From contig OW285193.1 of NCBI GenBank assembly GCA_935421135.1, positions 2,737,996-2,801,995 of the forward strand: a stretch of 64,000 nucleotides of DNA, in the 5' to 3' direction. Position numbers and translations under genes: made by a program. This DNA is from Bugulina stolonifera. Lineage: Eukaryota; Bryozoa; Gymnolaemata; Cheilostomatida; Bugulidae. How positions within the stretch are numbered: the first letter of the stretch is position 1; every line of letters begins with the position of its first letter. Under the pieces are notes generated by a model, which was not told where the DNA came from, did not search any database, and saw nothing but the letters and a program-made list of their open reading frames with translations. Positions 10,740 to 22,413 of this stretch are shown here, piece by piece.

Positions 10740-11136
10740 TTCTACTTTACATCAACCTGGTTCAATTACCATAATGACTACCAGGTGAAAAACAGCTCAT
10801 CTCGTATTTACAATTATAATTAGTAAAAATATGCACAGTCACTTAGACTAAGTAACTGTGCATAGTTAATTTTATTTAAAGATTGTCTACAGTAAAGATT
10901 TAACTATAATCTGCAACATCAGAATGTTTTCTTCCACACGGCAAAACTATAGGCAAAATAAGCCAGAACAAGCTAGAATTATACATAATACACTAAAAGA
11001 TTTACTGGGTGTACATTGTAAATATCAATACAGAGAGTCACAGAGATTTCCTTCAATATCTGCTGATGTATGGCAGCATGTTTTTGGTGGCAGAACATCT
11101 GATCTGAAGTTAATCAAAAGGTTACAAGAACACTGA
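10740..11136 (+). CDS. Possible last two exons, unknown
   Basis: Exon 10740-10784 follows a strong acceptor (GATTTTTCTCAG) and ends AG/GTGAAA in phase 2. Exon 10923-11136 follows CAACATCAG and completes that codon. It then reads MFSSTRQNYRQNKPEQ, HNTLKDLLGVHCKYQYR and SADVWQHVFGGRTSDLKLIK, ending at TGA. The second exon alone is a 70-codon ORF with a charged, protein-like composition. A near-perfect palindrome lies in the intron. No family recognised. It could be the end of the 9454 gene model, or a chance ORF. Confidence 0.3.
10830..10864. repeat. 35-bp near-perfect palindrome
   Basis: Arms TATGCACAGTCACTTAG and CTAAGTAACTGTGCATA surround a single A, with one mismatch between the arms. It lies in the proposed intron 10785-10922. 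Confidence 0.85.
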
Positions 11137-12220
11137 TTGGCTTAATGCTTGTTGCTGGGTTATATGTCTGTGTCTATGTCTGCAATTTCCTACTTGATGA
11201 TGTATCTTCTCCCAAATATTATGATGTCTATTTCCTGCTATTTCCTCTTTTAAAAGGCCACTTTTTGTAGAATTTGGTTTTCTTTGCTATCAGTGTAATC
11301 CCTTATGGTGACACTTGCCTGAATCACCACCCCTTTCGATCATCTGGTGGTCAGTAGGTCAGGATCTGGTAGTTACATTTCCTGGTAGTCTGATTATACT
11401 GGTGCAAGTAACAATTTCATAGCACTTCTACGACCTCAATATTTAAGCATGGGTAGACAACCCTTACACTTTTTCTTTTTCAACCTCATCTGATTGTAGC
11501 TTACAGCTGCATGGAAACATTTTGGTTAAGTACGTACAACAAGATAACAACAGAAATAATTTTTCTGTGACTTTCCCATAGGATCGGCTTGTTTAGCGTA
11601 GTACATCTCAAATAAATTGATTAACACTGAGGGACTGGTATTGAATGCTCAATTAAAAGAGGATAAACGTGTTTGAAGAGATTTTTGACAGCTTTCAGTG
11701 GGGGACAAACAAACAGTGTATTTTTAAATATTATAAATATACACTTTGGAATTAGTTGGCATGATAACGGACAGACAGTGCATAAATAGAATTGGTGCAC
11801 AAACCTTGCAATTTTGCTAATTTCGCTGGCGTCTGTTTTAACTCGATGCACTGACCAGTGTTATTAAAATATTGTTTTGCAATATAAACATTGTTTTTAT
11901 CATTATAGGGAAATCTGCACATTCTTTTTAATTTGGTTGCTGTCAGGCCACTTGGCCATTCTATTTAATGGACCTCAGAAGTACGAAGCTTGTATGAGCG
12001 ACAGGAGCTGAGCTCTGAGTGAAAAAGCTCACCTTCCTCAATGGGAGTGCATGGTCAGTAACCACAAAATACCCACCAGAATCTTACTTTTCTTTTCGAA
12101 TCAGAGCAGAGATGGCTATTTAACGTGTGTGTTTTTGATTTAGACCTCGTGTATTGTTTGTATGCCCTGATTCAAACAGGCGCAGCTGGAGTGAAAAACT
12201 TGCTGAAGGTATTTGCTAGA
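11137..12220. other. No supported gene; body of a SINE may extend into the right part
   Basis: Only short ORFs of chance length are present. The sequence from about 11930 to 12215 may be the body of the minus-strand tRNA-derived SINE whose head is at 12222-12303, but no second copy in the window fixes its limits. Confidence 0.3.
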
Positions 12221-12221
12221 A

Positions 12222-12303
12222 ACAACACAGCTGGGGTTGGAATGCACAACCTCTTGATTTGTAAGCATTGTATGCCACCAACTGTGCCACACTGACGCTC
12301 CCT
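12222..12303 (-). repeat. tRNA-derived SINE head
   Basis: On the minus strand there is an A-box-like TGGCACAGTTGG (12289..12278) and a B-box-like GGTTGTGCATTCC (12251..12239), at tRNA-like spacing. The arms do not fold into a clean cloverleaf, so this is a SINE promoter rather than a working tRNA gene. Confidence 0.5.
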
Positions 12304-12845
12304 GACATTTTTTAGCATGACTTTGAAATCAACATATCTCACTACGTTCATCAATCTCACCGTTGTGTTGACTTTTCTGACTGCAACTACTACACATGCA
12401 ATAGTCAGTAATAAACCTATTTTTAAAACACGATAAGTATTTCTCATCATAATGTGTAAAAATGGAAATAGTTGAAATTGCTTTTGCTGGGTGGGCTATC
12501 AAAGATAACATCATTTTATTTCAGTTGCATGAAATACAAGCGCATTACATCATGCTTTATAGTCTTTCTCCCACCTCCGTGAAGACTTGCTAAGGTATTG
12601 TTGTGTAGTCTTAAGCTGTCATGTTGTGTGCCAATAGAACACTAAGAACAAGATTATTAGCTCTGCTTACATTGAAGGAAAGAATTATTTGCTTCTGGAA
12701 CATGAAATATCAACTAATGAGTCTGCCGAGGGGTTGTATAAGTTGTTTAAAGTGTGTTGTTGAGGAGCTTCAAAGTTAATAAATCCCTCTAATTTTATTG
12801 TTGCTCACCTTTGCACCCACTAACTGAGCAGCTGTCCATCACTAC

Positions 12846-13045
12846 GTTTCCATTGTTCGCACTAATTATAGCTGTGGTTAGCAGTGCGTACTAAGCCATC
12901 CCATGAACTAATCATTGGCACATAGCCGGCTCGCATGACTGCGTACTGAGAGTACGCACTGACTGAGCTAACCAAATGGCTGTGAGCTGAGTCATCCCAT
13001 GGCTCGAGCTGAGCTTAAACTGCACTGAGTTCGAACTATGGAAAC
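12846..13045. mobile_element. 200-bp MITE
   Basis: The left terminus GTTTCCATTGTTCGCACTAA is matched at the right, read inward, by GTTTCCATAGTTCGAACTCA. Subterminal inverted words follow (GTGCGTACT near the left, AGTACGCAC near 12950, and a GCGTACT/AGTACGC hairpin). It has no ORF. Superfamily is undetermined because the target-site duplication is unclear. Confidence 0.6.
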
Positions 13046-13923
13046 CCAGTGCATATAGCAGTTTGTCACAGGGGACTTTTATTCACGGATAGTTATTTTT
13101 AATTGTGTTACCTATTGAACATTTTCTAAGAAAATACTTTCTACAATAAAATGAGGTTACAAATTATTTTCCTGCCTACTTCACCATGCAATGGAGCTGC
13201 TTTCAACAAACACCACAAGTATCCGAATGTGGAGCCTTCTAATTGAATCTGTACACAACCACCTCTCAGCTGCATTCACATGGATCTATTATTTTCTAAA
13301 ACTTTTTTCACAAATTCTCCATCAATGCTTTATTGGAAAACGTTTTCTGCACATTCCACTCCCTCTGTTGGATCAACTTGTATAACTGACTCACCATGTG
13401 TTTAATTTAGTCCTTCTTTGCATGTACAATGTACGACTATAAGATGGTCATTTGGCGTCTGTATAAAGCTGCCGGCTCTTAAGTGAACATTAAGAATTTT
13501 TAGCACTTCTATTCATGCTACAATCATAACATCAAGACATCACAATTTGCTAGCAGTAGTGATTTGCCTACTGCTACCTTTATTCTGCACCGACATCCAT
13601 TGCGGCATGTGCAACAATACAATATAAGAGACTCAATTCATCTCGAAATGATTGCACAATACACATAGGCACCCTGTTTCCCTTTACCTGAGTCTGAAAC
13701 CCAATTAGCATTGGCTAGCAACCCATAAAAACTGTCCTGAATTTCCCAATATACTGTAATACCCTCCACTACTCATACATTATATGAAGACAAGGTGATT
13801 CAATCTGATCTGATGTCATCTATGGCTGTGGCATTACTACCCTTCCAACAGAATTAACGGTTTTCTAAATCTGCTTACCTTTTGCCAGCTAATTCTAGCG
13901 GCATCAGATTTTTACCTCAACAG

Positions 13924-14194
13924 CCTGTTATCACACCATATGTTGGTCACACCTACCTTTGTAGCTGATTGTTTTCCTGCTAGCTACTCATCTTCATTCT
14001 ATTTTGAATTGGACATATATTTTACTGAGAGGAGAGAGGAGATGCTTACTCACAGAAACATCCTTGCTACAATGATCAATCTGTATTTGTTGCTGCTTGC
14101 ACCTATGACCCCTATGCTTGTTTGGAATTCTGTTTCCTTCTTCTTTAGGCAAAGAGCATTGTCCAGCTTTGTTCTAATACAGTTATATCTATGA
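13924..14194 (+). CDS. Possible two-exon gene end, unknown
   Basis: The acceptor TTTTTACCTCAACAG precedes exon 13924-14082, which reads through MLVTPTFVADCFPASYSSSF and ELDIYFTERREEMLTHRNIL. The intron 14083-14148 (66 bp) starts GTATTT and ends in the strong tract CTGTTTCCTTCTTCTTTAG. The last exon, 14149-14194, gives QRALSSFVLIQLYL and a stop. Phase 2 is kept across the junction. Because the intron is a multiple of three and open, the unspliced reading is also an 84-codon ORF. The upstream exon is uncertain. No family recognised. Confidence 0.3.
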
Positions 14195-15699
14195 TGTTTA
14201 CAGTTGGGCACCCAGCTCTTTGTTGATATCAGCTTCTTCTTTTAGCAAGAAATGGTAAAGTTAAACTCACGTAACCAAGATTTATTTTCCAAGTTTTATC
14301 TATTTTAATCTGTTATATTCATCTGTTATATTAGGACTACAACATAAAGCAAATAAATTACAAAAATATTTGATACACAGTCTAATAGCCACTCAGGTTA
14401 CAAGGCATAGTAAATATTCAAATGATGGACACTGCATGATAATATTCTATTAAACAGCTGTAGAAAGGCATTTTGGCAAATGATACTCATACATTAAATT
14501 GGCTATAAAATTTTAATTCAGTCAAGCACTTGTGAGTACACCATATAAAGACGCAAGTTTACCCATAGAACCCCGTAATATAGTGTACGTATTGCAGGGA
14601 TCATGTGAGCAGTAGCCTGTGTCGAGGACAGGATACGCATGTACACAGAGTTATCTACCTGTGTGGCAGGTTACGTACTCTGTCTGTCTCTGTCTGTCTC
14701 CCGAGTAAGTCAAGAATAGAACAGTTGTGTATGGGTATCTGTAGGTTGATGGCCTTTTGACTCAGTATCAACTCGTGTATGATGACCTTGGCCACTCCAT
14801 AAGGAAATTATATTTTTTTATTTTCAATCAAAGAGAGTTTTTGAAGATGCAACATCTTTTTAGACTCACTTTATCTGCTTTGTGAAATTCTGTGGCATTC
14901 ATCAGTTAGAAATTGGAATCTCCCATAAATATATATCATTTCCTTCACATTTAGTCTCTACATGCACATTGTCAATATGAACCTTTGTAATGGCTGATGA
15001 AGTAGGTACACATGTACCTACTCTCTACGCCCATGACATCATTGAGAGTAGGTTTCAAATACGTGTATCATCTATAATATTTTGCTATGATTGTATGTAC
15101 CTTCAAGCTGCTTCACACCGGGTCACACTAAATGAATCACAGCATTTAACTCAAAGTTTTCTGTAACAGTTACAGAAAAGCAAAATATATAATAAATAAT
15201 AACTAATGTAGAGCAAATAATGTCGAATAGCAAACATAATAGTAATATAATTGCATATAAAGTCAAATAAGGGAAGAGCACCTTGAATAATAGTGGCAAT
15301 TTAAGCAACATTTACATGATTGTACAAGAAATTATAAATAAATAAAATGCAATGGAACTTCAAAGCTAGCTTTATCAGGATTGGCCTAAATGTAACTACA
15401 GGCTAGCTGTAGAATGAGCATGGTCCACTGTTTGACAATTAGACAAATAGAAGTACCAATTGGCTTAAACAGACATATACATGTATGCATATATCTTAAA
15501 ACAACTTTCAAAGTTTAGGAATGGTTATGTTCAGTAGCTATCCCTCTGTATTCGTCTTTCCAAAGAAATTATCCAGTCCCTTGATTCGTTGATCATTACT
15601 TTCATTGCCATAATAATTGATGCTTCAAAATGGCATAATTGTCCATCCTCAGTCGTCTGGTGGGAAGATGTTCTAATATTCCCAAATCATAAAAATATG
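14195..15699. other. Mostly featureless; open stretch 14598-14880 and palindromes at 15.0 kb
   Basis: An acceptor-like ATTGCAG at 14597 is followed by a 54-codon open frame (DHVSSSLCRGQD...), overlapped by a second open frame to about 14880; neither has a family signature. A short (TCTG)n-like run lies at 14679-14700. Nested palindromes occur at 15001-15053. Confidence 0.2.
15001..15053. repeat. Nested inverted repeats
   Basis: AGTAGGTAC-ACAT-GTACCTACT is a perfect 9-bp-arm hairpin at 15001-15022. ACCTACTCTC at 15016-15025 also pairs perfectly with GAGAGTAGGT at 15044-15053, so two mutually exclusive hairpins share one arm. Confidence 0.8.
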
Positions 15700-15935
15700 C
15701 CAAAAACATCCTTGAATGCTATATTGTTCATCACCTGTTTCCTTCTTCATGCCGTCTACCTTTTCTCTGCAGAACCGGCATCACCTTAGCTGCCACTCTA
15801 CTTTCTAGTTGGTGCAGCATCACCATTGGTTTCTTTACCCTCTTTATTTTCATTATAACCAGATTTTCTGGTTTTTTTCCTAGCTTTTTTTCTAGTCTGC
15901 AGCTGAGAATTCTGGAGATGCTTCAGCTTCGAAAT
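15700..15935 (-). pseudogene. Decayed copy 1 of a Lys/Glu/Ala-rich coding sequence
   Basis: On the minus strand a readable piece contains KKARKKTRKSGYNENKEGKE followed by TNGDAAPTRK and a stop. Flanking words (CGAAGCTGAAGCATCTCCAG, GCTGCACCAA, GTGGCAGCTAAG) recur in the same order at 22.29-21.9 kb. The two loci are therefore diverged duplicates of one sequence. Several stops and frame changes show it is not functional. The parent gene is not identified. Confidence 0.35.
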
Positions 15936-16935
15936 AGTATGATAATATAGCACAACTAGACAATTCTATTATGACAAAATATGTAAAAGTAGACATGCAA
16001 TTGTTGAAGTGAAAGTTATATCAAGATCTTAATTAACAATAAACAAAAAATAAATGACATCTGGTACAAAGCTGTTGGTGTATGTAACTGAGAATAACAC
16101 AAATACTAGATTAATTGATTTAATGACAATTTATGGTGCACAGATTCTGTGTAACCAATTTACTTCATCTGATTTCTCGAGGTCATTTTACCTGTGACAC
16201 TTGACAGCTGGTATCTCTCAAAATATGCACAGGTCATATTACATTGTTGACGTCCTGTAATTATAGCTTCATTTTGTCCACTAGTTGCGTTCTGAACATC
16301 AATTTTAAATTTTTTACAGGATCAACAAAATTTTTTCTGACCCTGATGTTTGTCATTTCCTCAGCAGAGGTTTCCTATTCCATTTTCTATAATTATTGGA
16401 GGGTGACGGTACAAAAACAATTTTGTAAAACCGCCATACAATGCAGTGCTAATAGTATGAAACGTGCTTTTATTATGGAACAGTCGAGCTTGCAAGTACG
16501 GAAGAAAACTAGAATACATTTAGCTCGTTAAAAGAATATAACCAATATAGTGGGTTTCCTCAACTACATGTATGCATGTAGGGGACCTGATTAATTAAAG
16601 TTGTTCACTGAAATGGAGTTATAAGTAGCAATATCAGCAACGACACATAGTTTTCAATTATATTAAGCAATTTAAGGATATGAAAATGTAACATTTGCAT
16701 TAAGCTGTTAAATAGTTAGGTTCATATTAATATATAGAATTCTTAGATGTGTCTTCACTCACCGAAGTTCATGAAGAAAGGTTTCTCATAAACATGTGTA
16801 TTCTCTCTTATGTGTATGGCCATAGCGTAGTAAACACCTTAGTCACCCAGAGAGTTTGCCTTAGATAAGGGGCTTCCAGGGGCTGAACGTAAGATTAAAC
16901 TGGTAATTGTCAAACAACCAGATATAGATAAAAAC

Positions 16936-17010
16936 AGCGATGACTCCAACCCAGGCCACACTCAATCCATTGTGGCCCAAGAGCCAAGCTAAGCACCGGA
17001 CACCCACAAA
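16936..17010 (-). repeat. tRNA-derived SINE head
   Basis: The minus strand carries an A-box-like TTAGCTTGGCTCTTGGG (16992..16976) and a B-box-like GGGTTGGAGTC (within 16952..16937) at tRNA-like spacing, inside a locally GC-rich patch. It is not a clean cloverleaf, so a SINE rather than a tRNA gene. Confidence 0.5.
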
Positions 17011-17283
17011 CTTTGAGTATGTCTAGAACTGTGTAAATAGCTTAGAGTTCTTGCTACGGTTAGGTACCGTCATTCTACATATATTAGTTACTCCCTGATT
17101 CGACTAATGGAATGTTGAGTTTTTCAAGCCTAATTTACCCGCTTTTGTAAAATTCTTTGACCTTCTCCAAATGGAAATTAGAGTAGAATAAACTCTAACA
17201 ACTAAAACAAAAAGCAATTGGTTGTATTGCGTGAAGAAACTACAATGTATTGATGGGCAATTGGACTAAAATTATAACTTTAT

Positions 17284-18266
17284 TGGCCTTTTATTGGTGC
17301 CTTTCTCCCATACCAGCTTCCGGCATAGTGCCCTCTCCATGTCCAGCTTTCTTTGCAGCTCATCGACTCAAGGATTCTTATTTGCCAATTTGATCCTTAG
17401 GGCACCGTACTCGTAAACGTTTTCCCCTCTGTTTTTCCCATCCTCTGTTTTCCCCATCCTCTGTTTTCCCCATCCTCTGTTTTCCCCATCCTCTGTTTTC
17501 CCCATCCTCTGCTTTCCCCATCCTCTGTTTTCCCCATCCTCTGTTTTTCCCATCCTCTGTTTTCCCCATCCTCTGTTTTCCCTACCCTCTGTTTGCCCCA
17601 TCCTCTGTTTTCTTTATGTGTTAAATTGTGGGTTCCTGCTTCTACTTGCGAATAAAGTAGATAATCTTACTCTCCGCAAGCAGTGGAATAGTTACACGCA
17701 CTTCCTTTCTCCATGTTGTTGGGGACTTCGTTCCACCAGATCATCCTCTGAGAAACACATTACTTCTTCTGCGGTACTCCATCCTCCATCTTCTTATCCC
17801 AAAGTGTACGGTCCGATACTGTCATGAACCTGGTTGGCATTTTCGCCTTAAAAGTAAAACGAGAGAGCTTTAAGCGTAATGTTATTGTTCAAAGCTGTCT
17901 TGCCACAGAATCAAATTGACTAAATCAGTTAAAAATGCCTCGAATTATTTAAAGCCGAGTTATAGTTTAAAAGCAATAGTATATTGCAAAAAATTCAGTG
18001 CAGTTGTGACCAGGCCCACTCTTCTCTAGCACATTGGTACTTGTAGGTTCAGTAGCTGACACAGGCTGGGGTGTCGGTGTTGCTGTGCAGGATTATCAGG
18101 TCACACTCCGGCAGCTCAGGTAAAGTAAGGATTGACACCTGGGCATATGAGTGTTACGCCCAACGTCTGAGTGTTACAGATTTGGCTGCTGAAAAATCTC
18201 CCCTTCTTCTCCCCGCAGTCAAGACCAAAAGCATCACAGGCTAGCTCATGGTCCTTCTCCCTAGCT
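17284..18266 (-). pseudogene. Broken multi-exon gene with a minisatellite insertion, unknown family
   Basis: Exon A (18266..18139) reads AREKDHELACDAFGLDCGEK and on to GVTLICP. A 56-bp intron (GTGTCA...CTGCACAG) leads to exon B (18082..18011), Thr/Pro/Ser-rich (TPTPQPVSATEPTSTNVLEK). Exon C from 17846 reads ENANQVHDSIGPYTLG, a TAA, then EDGGWSTAEEVMCFSEDDLV. Junction phases are 1 and 1, both consistent. The 17-bp minisatellite follows, then VYEYGALRIKLANKNP, a TGA, and VDELQRKLDMERALCRKLVW (coiled-coil-like). G+C is locally higher than background. Two in-frame stops and the repeat array argue for a dead gene; the family was not recognised. The plus-strand ORFs here are antisense shadows. Confidence 0.4.
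17421..17610. repeat. 17-bp minisatellite, about 11 copies
   Basis: The unit CATCCTCTGTTTTCCCC is repeated with a few single-base variants. Since 17 is not a multiple of three, all three frames are used in turn, giving GKTEDGENRGWGKQRM-type repetitive ORFs on the minus strand. The array interrupts the decayed gene at 17284-18266. Confidence 0.95.
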
Positions 18267-18299
18267 CTGAAATGCCTTGTGCAGTTCATCTATTTTTAT

Positions 18300-21200
18300 T
18301 TCCCCCTCCTGCTTTCCATAAGTCAGATTACCTTACTTCAAACTACTGTTCTTGACCACTACTTAGCCATTCTCCTGACATTAGTGAGCATTTATAGCTA
18401 CTGCAAGCTTAGAAAACATCCTACATTTCACAGAGTTTCGATACTCGAACATGATATGCCCAAAAGGTTAAACATTTAACACACCGCACCTACAGTATTC
18501 TGCTATGCTAGACTCTCCCGTGTTTTCCTTTTTTATCTAACTGGCTGGCTCCCGTTATACCATTGATATTGGTTTGTCATCTCTCAAACCTGCTTAATCG
18601 CACATCTTACAACATTTCCAACTCTATTTACCATAACATACAGACTTATCCTCTCTTTTTGTTTACCGTTTAGAGTCGGTGCGTTAATATGGTTTTGTTT
18701 GCTGCCCGTTTACAACAAGGTTCAAACGTAGCTTTTACTTCTTCAGACTGCCATCATTTATCTTCATTTTGGCAAATGTTGCCTTCTTTCTTGAGTGTGT
18801 TCATGAAAGCTGCTCATTTTTATTGTCTCGGGTTTTATAGCTATTTGATCTTCATTCTCAATGTCTAGGTCATGGCCAGAATCAATCCGTAAGCTCATTG
18901 TAAAAAAAGAAATCCTCAGAAACTTCTCTCAAATTTCACCTAATTCAGTTTCTAAATGTTTAAATGCGGAATATTTAGCTTTTCTACCATGTTGATATAT
19001 ATTTAATAGTGTCTATCTTGTAAAAACTTGATGGAAGCAGAAAAAGTATCATATCCTAATCAAATTAGTTAAAATGCAAATTCAATAGTCATCAGAATTA
19101 CTCATTTTTACTGTTTATAACCAAAAATCACCTCTTCCCCCACTAGTGCACTGCATCTCCATTCATATTTCTTATGGTCCATGCAATTTAAGTTTAAGAA
19201 TCTTACCTGATAGCATTTACTCATCTGCTCTCAGGTAGTAACTCCTGCCATATTGATGTTGTTGTGTCACAGACACTGTCACTGAGAGGTCACTAGAAAG
19301 ATGAAATCTGATTGAATCTATAGGGCCAAGGCAGCTCTATTATTGTAGAAGTACAGCATAAGACATGATGCACCATATTTTAGCGGTGCATCTTGCAGAA
19401 GCTGTTCATATGACTTTTGGGCCTAGACTTTGAGATACGTGGCTCTCTCATGCGCCATAGGCGAAGTCAGAGAAGGCAACATTAATTGACCACAATTTGA
19501 TTGACCATTCTGTCCATCAATCATCCCAACCCTATATCTCAAATCAAGTTTTCTGCTCTTCTTTTAAAGACCAGTATATTGTTCACCTTCTATGCTTATC
19601 ACTTTAGTCTTTTTGCCCTAAAAAAGAGGGTTTGCTGGGACTCAAGGCGGAATATATGGAATTGGCAAGACATGCATGATGTACATGTATATAAGAAGCT
19701 GCACATATGGAGAAGTTCAACAATCTGTCATCCAATCAGCCAAATTTGATAGATTTAAATGTCAATACTTTTTTTAATCTGCTCAGGTTTGAATTCAAGC
19801 CATGCATTGAAAACTAGACGGTTGCTGGGAAAAGGAGAAGTTACTAAATGTACCAATCAGTAGTAGCTGATGCCAAGACAAATAATAACAAAGCAAAATT
19901 GATATACAGTGAACTTGACATTATATGTGTCACTCAATACTTTTTGGAGTGGTAAAACTTTTAGCTGAAATGAGAAGCAGTGGATTGTGAATGTACATGT
20001 ATAGTTTTGAAGGTTCCCATGTAATACAGGTTTAAATATGCATGTACATAGAACAGCTGAGCATAGAAATATGAAGCAAAGTGACAACTGTTAGCATAAG
20101 ATCGAATAAAGCGTGTTAATACAGTTATATCATTGTGACATTTATAAAAAAAACTGAAACAGTTCATGGTTCATTAGTGGAAATATAATAGCAAAGATTG
20201 ATGTTAATAAAATATATTTGTAAAGTTGCTTAAGCTATTCAGATTAGATGTACAATGTACAATGTAGCTGCATCGTTACTCGTACATTACTGATGATTAC
20301 GTAGAGTTCAATGGTAAACAATTAGTCATTATTAGTGCTTTTGTTGCTGGGTAGACCTTTTAATTGTATTACAATGTATTTATGCATCAATACATGTATA
20401 TGAAATAGATATCTCAGTCACATCATTCTTATTCTGTTACGTGCTGCAGCTTCAGCAATACTAAACCCAGAAGTTCACTGATGTATAAAATACAGAGCTG
20501 TGGCCCGTCATCTGTGTGACATCTGCTCTTTCTCCAATTTTGCTAGACAGGTTAACCATTTTTGTTCTCCTTTCATCCAATGCAGCCTATATAGTCTTAC
20601 ATGATTGTGCGTGTAGTGTTGGCGAAGGAATATAATTTTTCCCTCCATTCTTTATTATAAGGCCATGGTGAGCAAGTGAACCTGATATTGTACTAGTTAT
20701 TGAGTATTGGAAGACTCATTTCAATACACCAATGAAGTAACAATAGATCTCAGCTATCTCTTATTTATTTCGTTTCAGCTAGGTAGCCCCACTTCCTATC
20801 AAACCATTACCAATGAGAATATTAAAAAACATGCAGTGAGATTGTCTGTTCTGCAACCCTGTATTCCCTCTCTCAGATCTTCTTGGGTAATCATTCAGAC
20901 GATCTAAAGAGATATTTGGCTAGATTGGCATTTTCTTCTTATTCTCTCAAGAAAGTCAGTACCGGTTTATATTTCCTACATGTATGTATCAAGTATGTAG
21001 TGCTTTCTTGACTATTCTTTCCATGCACAAATAATATTTAGAGGTGGAGATTAGCATCTAAACAGCTACAATGGCATACAGTACATTAATAACATATTGA
21101 GAGTGGTCTCCTACAATATTTCTAAAGTCTTCAGAAGAAAGTTTATATCTTATGCAATTTTGAAGAACAATTTAGCAGTTTTCTTCACAGAAGTTTGTGT

Positions 21201-21870
21201 TATACACTGTGCTCATTTACTTTCATATGTGACACTATTCTATGCCCATTAGTAATACTAGATTGTAGTTTTCTCTGCCTTAATGCATATCACCTGGATA
21301 AATTGTCATTTTGCCCCAAACAGTTCCTTGAACTGTTGATTTAATACCAGTTACTAGGCTAGAAGTGCCTTATGAAACCAAATAATTTTTTCATACATTC
21401 AATAAATATTTGAGAGTCATTGTCACAAACAAAGGCTTAATGTTTTTGAGATGCCCATAGATGTGACTTTTTCCCTACAATTACTTCAGAATGCTCCTTA
21501 GTATTAAACATTTTCAGGCCGAAATTATATTACCTGATATTAATTTCTATAAACCCTCATAATAGCAAAGATTTAGTATTATATTGTTGTAAAGCAAACT
21601 TTTTATTCCTGAACTTTCGATCTTCAACAGATCTTTCCTAGCTTTTACGACTTGAAGACTAAAATCATTCACTTTTGACTGTAGCCTTTATACAATGCAG
21701 CAACTATGAGTTTATATCACCTTTAGTGCTTATACACGCATACATCATCTGTTTCATGCACACCTAGCAATGATATCGGTGAAGTATTCAGAAGCAAATA
21801 TTTGCATACAGTCTACTACGAAACCTCATCCTCTCTACCAGAGAGTTCTGTTTATGCTTCTCCTTCAGGT
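18300..21870. other. No supported gene
   Basis: AT-rich DNA. One candidate symmetric (0-0) exon at 20779-20886 lies between CGTTTCAG and GTAATC and reads LGSPTSYQTITNENIKKHAV; nothing around it supports it further. No repeat or RNA gene was identified. Confidence 0.25.
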
Positions 21871-21879
21871 TTATCAACC

Positions 21880-22290
21880 TTCATCAGCAGAAACAAGTTC
21901 TCCATCAGCAGGTGCTCCTATATTGGCATTTTCAGCTGTTTCTTCTTTAGCAGACTCTTCAGGGTTCCATCTTCTGCAAGTTTTCCTTCTCGGTCTTTAT
22001 TTTTTCTGCATAATCAGCAACACTTACCTGGTGGTCAACATTTTTTTACGCGATGTCAGTATAGTTTATTGGTTAGTCAGTATTTGCTTCAGCTGCAACT
22101 TATCAATGTAGTATCTAGCTTGGCTGCCACTGTAACCTCATCTGTTTTTGGTGCAGCGCCACAATTGTTTTTTTTTCTTCTCTCACTTTTGCTTTAGCAC
22201 CAGCATCTTCGACAAGCGATTTTGCAGCTTCCTGTGTGGTGTCTTCTTCTACAGCTGGAGAGGCTGAATGATGGTTCAGCTTCGGTGAAA
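21880..22290 (-). pseudogene. Decayed copy 2 of the Lys/Glu/Ala-rich coding sequence
   Basis: The minus strand reads ASPAVEEDTTQEAAKSLVED and AGAKAKVREEKK, then a homopolymer frameshift, GAAPKTDEVTVAAKLD, and further frame changes to YAEKIKTEKENLQKME, ESAKEETAENANIG and APADGELVSADEG with a stop. Its order of words parallels the shorter copy at 15700-15935. The composition suggests a disordered or coiled acidic/basic protein. Multiple lesions. The 131-codon plus-strand ORF here is the antisense of this low-complexity sequence. Confidence 0.4.
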
Positions 22291-22413
22291 AAAGTATGTA
22301 CAGTGCAATTATAACAACTAATTTATAATTTTCACGCTATGTTGTTGATCCTCGTGGAGTTGATCTAAATATTATTTACTACCATAATTTATGCCTGGTG
22401 AATTGCTGATAGG

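Noticed and set aside
17368..17601. 77-codon MGQTEGRENRG... ORF
   Set aside because: Mostly the 17-bp minisatellite read in rotating frames.
21770..22197. 113- and 131-codon plus-strand ORFs rich in Ser/Phe/Leu
   Set aside because: Antisense of a Lys/Glu/Ala-rich decayed coding sequence that has a homologous second copy on the minus strand.
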